In this document: in pieces, positions 46,469-51,808 of the stretch
How the letters are laid out: the number at the start of each line of letters is the position of its first letter
How positions within the stretch are numbered: position 1 is the first letter of the stretch
Source of the DNA: an uncultured bacterium
Lineage (GTDB): Bacteria; Bacillota_I; Bacilli_A; Acholeplasmatales; Anaeroplasmataceae
Direction: 5' to 3'
Length of the DNA stretch: 51,808 nt
Assembly: GCA_949292525.1 (NCBI GenBank)
Contig: CASEZJ010000007.1
Coordinates: forward strand, 1 to 51,808
Notes under the pieces: model-generated
Seen by the model: only the letters and a program-made list of their open reading frames with translations
The model's database searches: none
Told to the model about the DNA's origin: nothing
Program-made: the position numbers and the translations under genes

Positions 46469-46498
46469 AAAATAACCGCTCAATTGAGCGGTTATTTT
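46469..46498. terminator. Bidirectional intrinsic terminator
   Basis: A 13-bp perfect stem (AAAATAACCGCTC with GAGCGGTTATTTT) and a 4-base loop between the convergent lipoprotein and guaA genes. Confidence 0.85.
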
Positions 46499-46499
46499 C

Positions 46500-48041
46500 T
46501 TATTCAAATTCAATTGTTGCTGGTGGTTTAGATGTAAAATCATATAACACTCTATTTACACCTTTAACTTCATTTACTATTCTTCTTGATATTATGTCCA
46601 TAACATCATAAGGAATACGTGCCCAATCAGCAGTCATAAAATCACTAGTATTAACTGCTCTTAAAGCTATAGCGTATTCATATGTTCTTTCATCACCCAT
46701 AACCCCAACAGACTGCATGTTTGTTAAGGCGGCAAAATATTGACCTAATTCTTTATCAATTCCCGCCTTAGTTAATTCTTCACGATAAATATAATCAGCT
46801 TCTTGAACTATTTTTATTTTTTCTTTTGTTACTTCGCCAATTATTCTTATTCCAAGGCCTGGCCCTGGAAATGGTTGACGGTATACTAAGTTACTTGGTA
46901 TACCTAATTCTAAACCAACTTTTCTAACTTCATCTTTAAATAAAAGTCTTAACGGTTCAATAATTTCTTTAAAATCTACGACAGATGGTAGGCCACCAAC
47001 ATTATGATGTGATTTAATCACTGCTGATTTTCGTAAGCCTGATTCAATAACATCTGGATAGATTGTACCTTGAACTAAATAATCAACATGGCCTATATTT
47101 TTAGCTTCATCTTCAAAAACTCTAATAAATTCTTCGCCAATTATTTTTCTTTTTCTTTCTGGTTCTGTTACACCTTTAAGCTTTTGGTAGAATCTTTCAC
47201 TAGCATCTACTTTAATGAAATTTAATTTATATGACCCTTTAGGTCCAAATACTTCTTCAACTTCTTTAGCTTCATTTTTACGTAATAAACCATGGTCAAC
47301 AAAAACACAGGTCAATTGTTTACCAATAGCATTAGATAATAATACGGCAGCTACACTTGAGTCTACCCCACCTGATAGGGCACATAAAACTTTGCCATCA
47401 CCTATTTTTTCTTTTAAATCTTTAATACTTTGTTTAACGAAATTTGCCATTTGCCAATCACCACGGCAACCACAAATCAAATAAACAAAGTTTTTAAGCA
47501 TCATTTTACCCTCTACTGTATGCATAACTTCAGGGTGAAATTGTACAGCGTATAATTTGTGCTTTTCATCTTCCATAGCCGCAATCGGACAATCATCAGA
47601 ATAAGCTGTAACAACGAAGTTTTTTGGCTGTTCTTTTATATAATCAGTATGGCTCATCCACACTGTTGTTTGTCTATGACAATCGTCAAATAATTTAGAA
47701 TCACCAACAATGTTGATTTCAGTTTTACCATATTCGGAAACATCAGCTTTTAAAACTTTACCACCTAATAAATGTGCCATTAATTGTGAACCATAACATA
47801 TACCTAAAATAGGTATATCAAGTTCAAATATTTCTTTATCTATTACTGGTGAGTTTGGTAAATAACAAGAATTTGGACCACCTGTAAAAATAATTCCTTT
47901 AGGATCAAACTCTTTAATTTTTTCTAAGCTCATTGTATAAGGATGTACTTCACAATAGACATTTAATTCTCTAACTCGTCTAGCAATTAGTTGATTATAT
48001 TGTCCACCAAAGTCTAATACTAATATTTTTTCATGTTTCAT
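46500..48041 (-). CDS. guaA: GMP synthase, glutamine-hydrolysing
   Basis: Amination of XMP to GMP. 513 aa: glutamine amidotransferase (Cys in [18 protein letters not shown] catalytic pair), then ATP pyrophosphatase ([14 protein letters not shown]) and a dimerisation domain ending in [11 protein letters not shown]. Directly after guaB in the transcript. Confidence 0.97.
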   Translation of the reverse strand: MKHEKILVLDFGGQYNQLIARRVRELNVYCEVHPYTMSLEKIKEFDPKGIIFTGGPNSCYLPNSPVIDKEIFELDIPILGICYGSQLMAHLLGGKVLKADVSEYGKTEINIVGDSKLFDDCHRQTTVWMSHTDYIKEQPKNFVVTAYSDDCPIAAMEDEKHKLYAVQFHPEVMHTVEGKMMLKNFVYLICGCRGDWQMANFVKQSIKDLKEKIGDGKVLCALSGGVDSSVAAVLLSNAIGKQLTCVFVDHGLLRKNEAKEVEEVFGPKGSYKLNFIKVDASERFYQKLKGVTEPERKRKIIGEEFIRVFEDEAKNIGHVDYLVQGTIYPDVIESGLRKSAVIKSHHNVGGLPSVVDFKEIIEPLRLLFKDEVRKVGLELGIPSNLVYRQPFPGPGLGIRIIGEVTKEKIKIVQEADYIYREELTKAGIDKELGQYFAALTNMQSVGVMGDERTYEYAIALRAVNTSDFMTADWARIPYDVMDIISRRIVNEVKGVNRVLYDFTSKPPATIEFE

Positions 48042-48048
48042 AAAATAC

Positions 48049-49512
<1,464 letters not shown>

Positions 49513-50817
49513 TTATTTCTCCTCCTTTATTCCCGCTTTTTCATAAATGTAATCAACATTTTTAAAATAATACTCTAAAGTGAAACAATCTTCTAATTCA
49601 GATAATGTTAATTTTTCCCTTACTTTAGGGTTTTTCTTTAATAATTCTTCATAATCTAAATCATTATTATATGCTTCCATAGCTATTGGTTGAACTAAGT
49701 CATAAGCTTCTTCTCTAACTAATCCTTTATTAATTAAAGCATTCATAACTCTTTGAGCAAAAATCACTTTATTTGTCATATATATATCTTTTAACATCTT
49801 GTCTTCATAAACAACTAAATTACTAATAATATTTGTAAATCTATTAAGCATATAATCAAGTAAAGCAGTAGCATCAGGTAAAATAATTCTTTCAGTTGAG
49901 CTATGAGAGATATCTCTTTCATGCCATAAGGCAACATTTTCATAGGCTGTAACCATATATCCTCTTAATACCCGTGCACACCCACATATATTTTCACTAC
50001 CAATTGGGTTACGTTTATGTGGCATAGCTGAACTACCTTTTTGTCCTTTTCTAAATGCCTCTTCTGCTTCATGAACTTCTGTTCTTTGTAAATTTCTAAT
50101 CTCAGTTGCCATTTGTTCTAAACTTGAACCTATTACAGCTAAAGTGGCTAAATAATAAGCATGACGGTCTCTTTGTAAAACTTGAGTTGAAACCTTAGCA
50201 CTTTCAAGTCCTAAGTTTTTACAAACTTCTTCTTGAATAAATGGAGGAATATTACAAAAATTACCAACTGCCCCACTTAATTTACCAGCTTCAACATGTT
50301 TAGAAGCTTCATCAAATCTTGTTAGATTACGCATCATTTCTTCATGCCATAAAACAAATTTTAAACCAAAATATGTGATATCAGCATGAATACCATGAGT
50401 TCTACCAATGCATGGTGTTTTTTTATATTCTAATGCTTTTGTTTTTAAGACGTCTAAAAAATTAATTATATCTTCTCTTAAAATCTTATTAGCTTGTTTT
50501 AAAATATAACCATTAGCTGTATCAACAACATCAGTAGAAGTAAGACCATAATGAACCCATTTGCGTTCTGGTCCTAATGTTTCAGATACTGCCCTAGTAA
50601 AAGCAACAACATCATGACGAGTAACTTCTTCAATTTCTTTAATTCTATCAACATTAAAGCTTGCTTTTGCTTCAATTAATTCAACATCTTCCTTAGGTAT
50701 AATTCCTAATTTAGACCAAGCTTTACAAGCTTCAATTTCAACTTTAAGATAAGCATTAAATTTAGCCTCATCAGTCCAAATGTCATGCATTTCTTTTCTA
50801 CAATATCTGTCAATCAT
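49513..50817 (-). CDS. purB: Adenylosuccinate lyase
   Basis: Acts twice in purine synthesis (SAICAR and adenylosuccinate). 434 aa from [10 protein letters not shown] after AAAGGAGA; a longer frame adds 6 residues. Signature [10 protein letters not shown] and substrate-binding GRTHG are present. The stop abuts guaB by a few bases. Confidence 0.96.
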   Translation of the reverse strand: MIDRYCRKEMHDIWTDEAKFNAYLKVEIEACKAWSKLGIIPKEDVELIEAKASFNVDRIKEIEEVTRHDVVAFTRAVSETLGPERKWVHYGLTSTDVVDTANGYILKQANKILREDIINFLDVLKTKALEYKKTPCIGRTHGIHADITYFGLKFVLWHEEMMRNLTRFDEASKHVEAGKLSGAVGNFCNIPPFIQEEVCKNLGLESAKVSTQVLQRDRHAYYLATLAVIGSSLEQMATEIRNLQRTEVHEAEEAFRKGQKGSSAMPHKRNPIGSENICGCARVLRGYMVTAYENVALWHERDISHSSTERIILPDATALLDYMLNRFTNIISNLVVYEDKMLKDIYMTNKVIFAQRVMNALINKGLVREEAYDLVQPIAMEAYNNDLDYEELLKKNPKVREKLTLSELEDCFTLEYYFKNVDYIYEKAGIKEEK

Positions 50818-50831
50818 AGTATTCTCCTTTA

Positions 50832-51692
50832 TCAATTACGCTTAAATTGATTTAAATAAGCAATGTATGTGTTTTCTAATAAACAACAAATGGTCATTGG
50901 ACCAACTCCACCAGGAACTTTAGTTATATAACTTGTTTTAGGTTCTACATTAACAAAATCAACATCACCGCATAATTTGTTAGTATCTTTATCCCTATTG
51001 ATACCAACATCAATAACTGTAGCTCCTTCTTTTACCATAAAATCTTTAATAAATTTAGGTTTACCAAGACAAGCAATTAAAATATCTGCCTCACTTGTTA
51101 TTTGTTCTAAATTTTTAGTTTTAGAATGGCAAATTGTAACCGTTGCGTTTCTATCTAATAACATTTTAGCAAGTGGCATACCAACAATATTAGATCTACC
51201 AACAACCACGGCTCTTTTTCCTTCTATTGTAATGTTTTTACTATCTAAAATAGCAATTACACCTTTAGGTGTACAAGGCAATATACCTTCATGTTTTAAA
51301 TATAGAGATGCGACATTATAAGGATGGAAACCATCAACATCTTTTAATGGTGAAATTAAATCAATTATTTTATCTTGTTCAATATGTTTAGGTAAAGGTA
51401 ATTGAACTAATATACCATCTATCGTATTGTCGTGATTTAAACTTATAATCTTATCTTCTAATTCTTTTTCTGATATATTATCTTCATAATGATATGTAAT
51501 TATATCAATTCCAACTTCAGCCGCAGCCTTTTCCTTACCTTTAACATAAGATAAACTGCCAACATCGTTGCCAACTAAAATAACTGCTAATTTTGGTACT
51601 CTATCATATTTTTCTTTAGCCTTAATTATGGCTTCTTTAAGCGTTTCTTTTCTTATTGTTGCTAGTTTAGTTCCACTAATTACAATTCCCAT
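50832..51692 (-). CDS. folD: Bifunctional methylene-THF dehydrogenase/cyclohydrolase
   Basis: Interconverts 5,10-methylene- and 10-formyl-THF, the formyl donor of purine synthesis. 286 aa. Catalytic Lys near [23 protein letters not shown], and the NADP site [17 protein letters not shown]. Works together with Fhs at 4736. Confidence 0.96.
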   Translation of the reverse strand: MGIVISGTKLATIRKETLKEAIIKAKEKYDRVPKLAVILVGNDVGSLSYVKGKEKAAAEVGIDIITYHYEDNISEKELEDKIISLNHDNTIDGILVQLPLPKHIEQDKIIDLISPLKDVDGFHPYNVASLYLKHEGILPCTPKGVIAILDSKNITIEGKRAVVVGRSNIVGMPLAKMLLDRNATVTICHSKTKNLEQITSEADILIACLGKPKFIKDFMVKEGATVIDVGINRDKDTNKLCGDVDFVNVEPKTSYITKVPGGVGPMTICCLLENTYIAYLNQFKRN

Positions 51693-51713
51693 AAAAATCC
51701 TCTTTCTTTGAGG

Positions 51714-51808
51714 CTAAATAAATTTTAATCCTATATCTTTACGATAGTACAAATTTTTTGTATCTATTTGTTTAACCATTTCATAAGCGTTTATTCTAGC
51801 TTCCTCTA
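51714..51808 (-). CDS. purD: Phosphoribosylamine-glycine ligase PurD, C-terminal end
   Basis: Only the last 31 codons or so are in the window: EEARINAYEMVKQI, then YYRKDIGLKFI and TAG at 51714-51716. ARxxAY and YRxDIG are the hallmarks of the PurD C-terminus. The rest lies beyond the right edge, upstream in the purD-folD-purB-guaB-guaA transcript. Confidence 0.8.
   Translation of the reverse strand, partial: EEARINAYEMVKQIDTKNLYYRKDIGLKFI

Noticed and set aside
50977-51321. Plus-strand ORF opposite folD
   Set aside because: Antisense shadow; the minus strand clearly encodes FolD with all motifs.

Overview
The window looks like a chromosomal contig of a low-GC, Gram-positive-type bacterium of the Bacilli/Mollicutes-related gut lineages. 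Reasons: strong AGGAGG-type ribosome sites, zinc-type S14 and L36, a zinc-type adenylate kinase, many lipoproteins with LxxC lipoboxes, a MsmK-type sugar ABC system, and a strongly A+T-rich composition. Trp is written TGG and TGA is used as a stop, so the mycoplasma code 4 is not in use. The exact genus cannot be read from the sequence.

Layout. 1-477: edge region with a minus-strand promoter whose spacer contains eight G, and the terminator of the next operon. 478-2387: a NatAB-like ABC exporter. 2503-6391: fhs, a PEPCK/HPr-kinase-like P-loop protein and purE (purine and one-carbon metabolism). 6544-28631: a tandem pair of lipoprotein genes whose first member is split by a 20.7 kb insertion. 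28654-29547: an RluD-type pseudouridine synthase. 29653-43284: the S10-spc-alpha ribosomal supercluster, rpsJ to rplQ, in standard order but without map. 43561-46466: an SGNH esterase, a small membrane protein and a lipoprotein. 46500-51808: guaA, guaB, purB, folD and the end of purD.

Main discovery. The starch/maltodextrin locus (lacI-type regulator at one end; malQ, glgP, HAD phosphatase, malE, malF, malG, GH13 amylase, an over-long MsmK-type ATPase, two unknown lipoproteins, pullulanase and a starch-binding lipoprotein in one leftward operon of about 18 kb) is bracketed by two defective IS66-family elements in the same orientation. The outermost 8 bases are identical (ATTATTAT at 6964-6971 and 27705-27712). 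Removing everything between them rejoins the split lipoprotein gene in frame, at a point matching its intact paralogue next door. This is the structure of an IS66-type composite transposon carrying a complete starch-use system, with the 8-bp target duplication typical of the family. Externally the lipoproteins and pullulanase would bind and debranch starch, MalEFG plus the MsmK-like ATPase would import maltodextrins, and MalQ and GlgP would process them inside, under control of the LacI-type protein at CG-centred palindromes.

Cautions. rpsJ, rplB and rplR each carry a short, out-of-frame internal deletion in a highly conserved stretch, and malE has a one-base frameshift. Because those ribosomal genes are essential, assembly error is the leading explanation and should be tested on reads before any biological reading. 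Several genes also have lost or odd start codons (HAD phosphatase, two lipoproteins).
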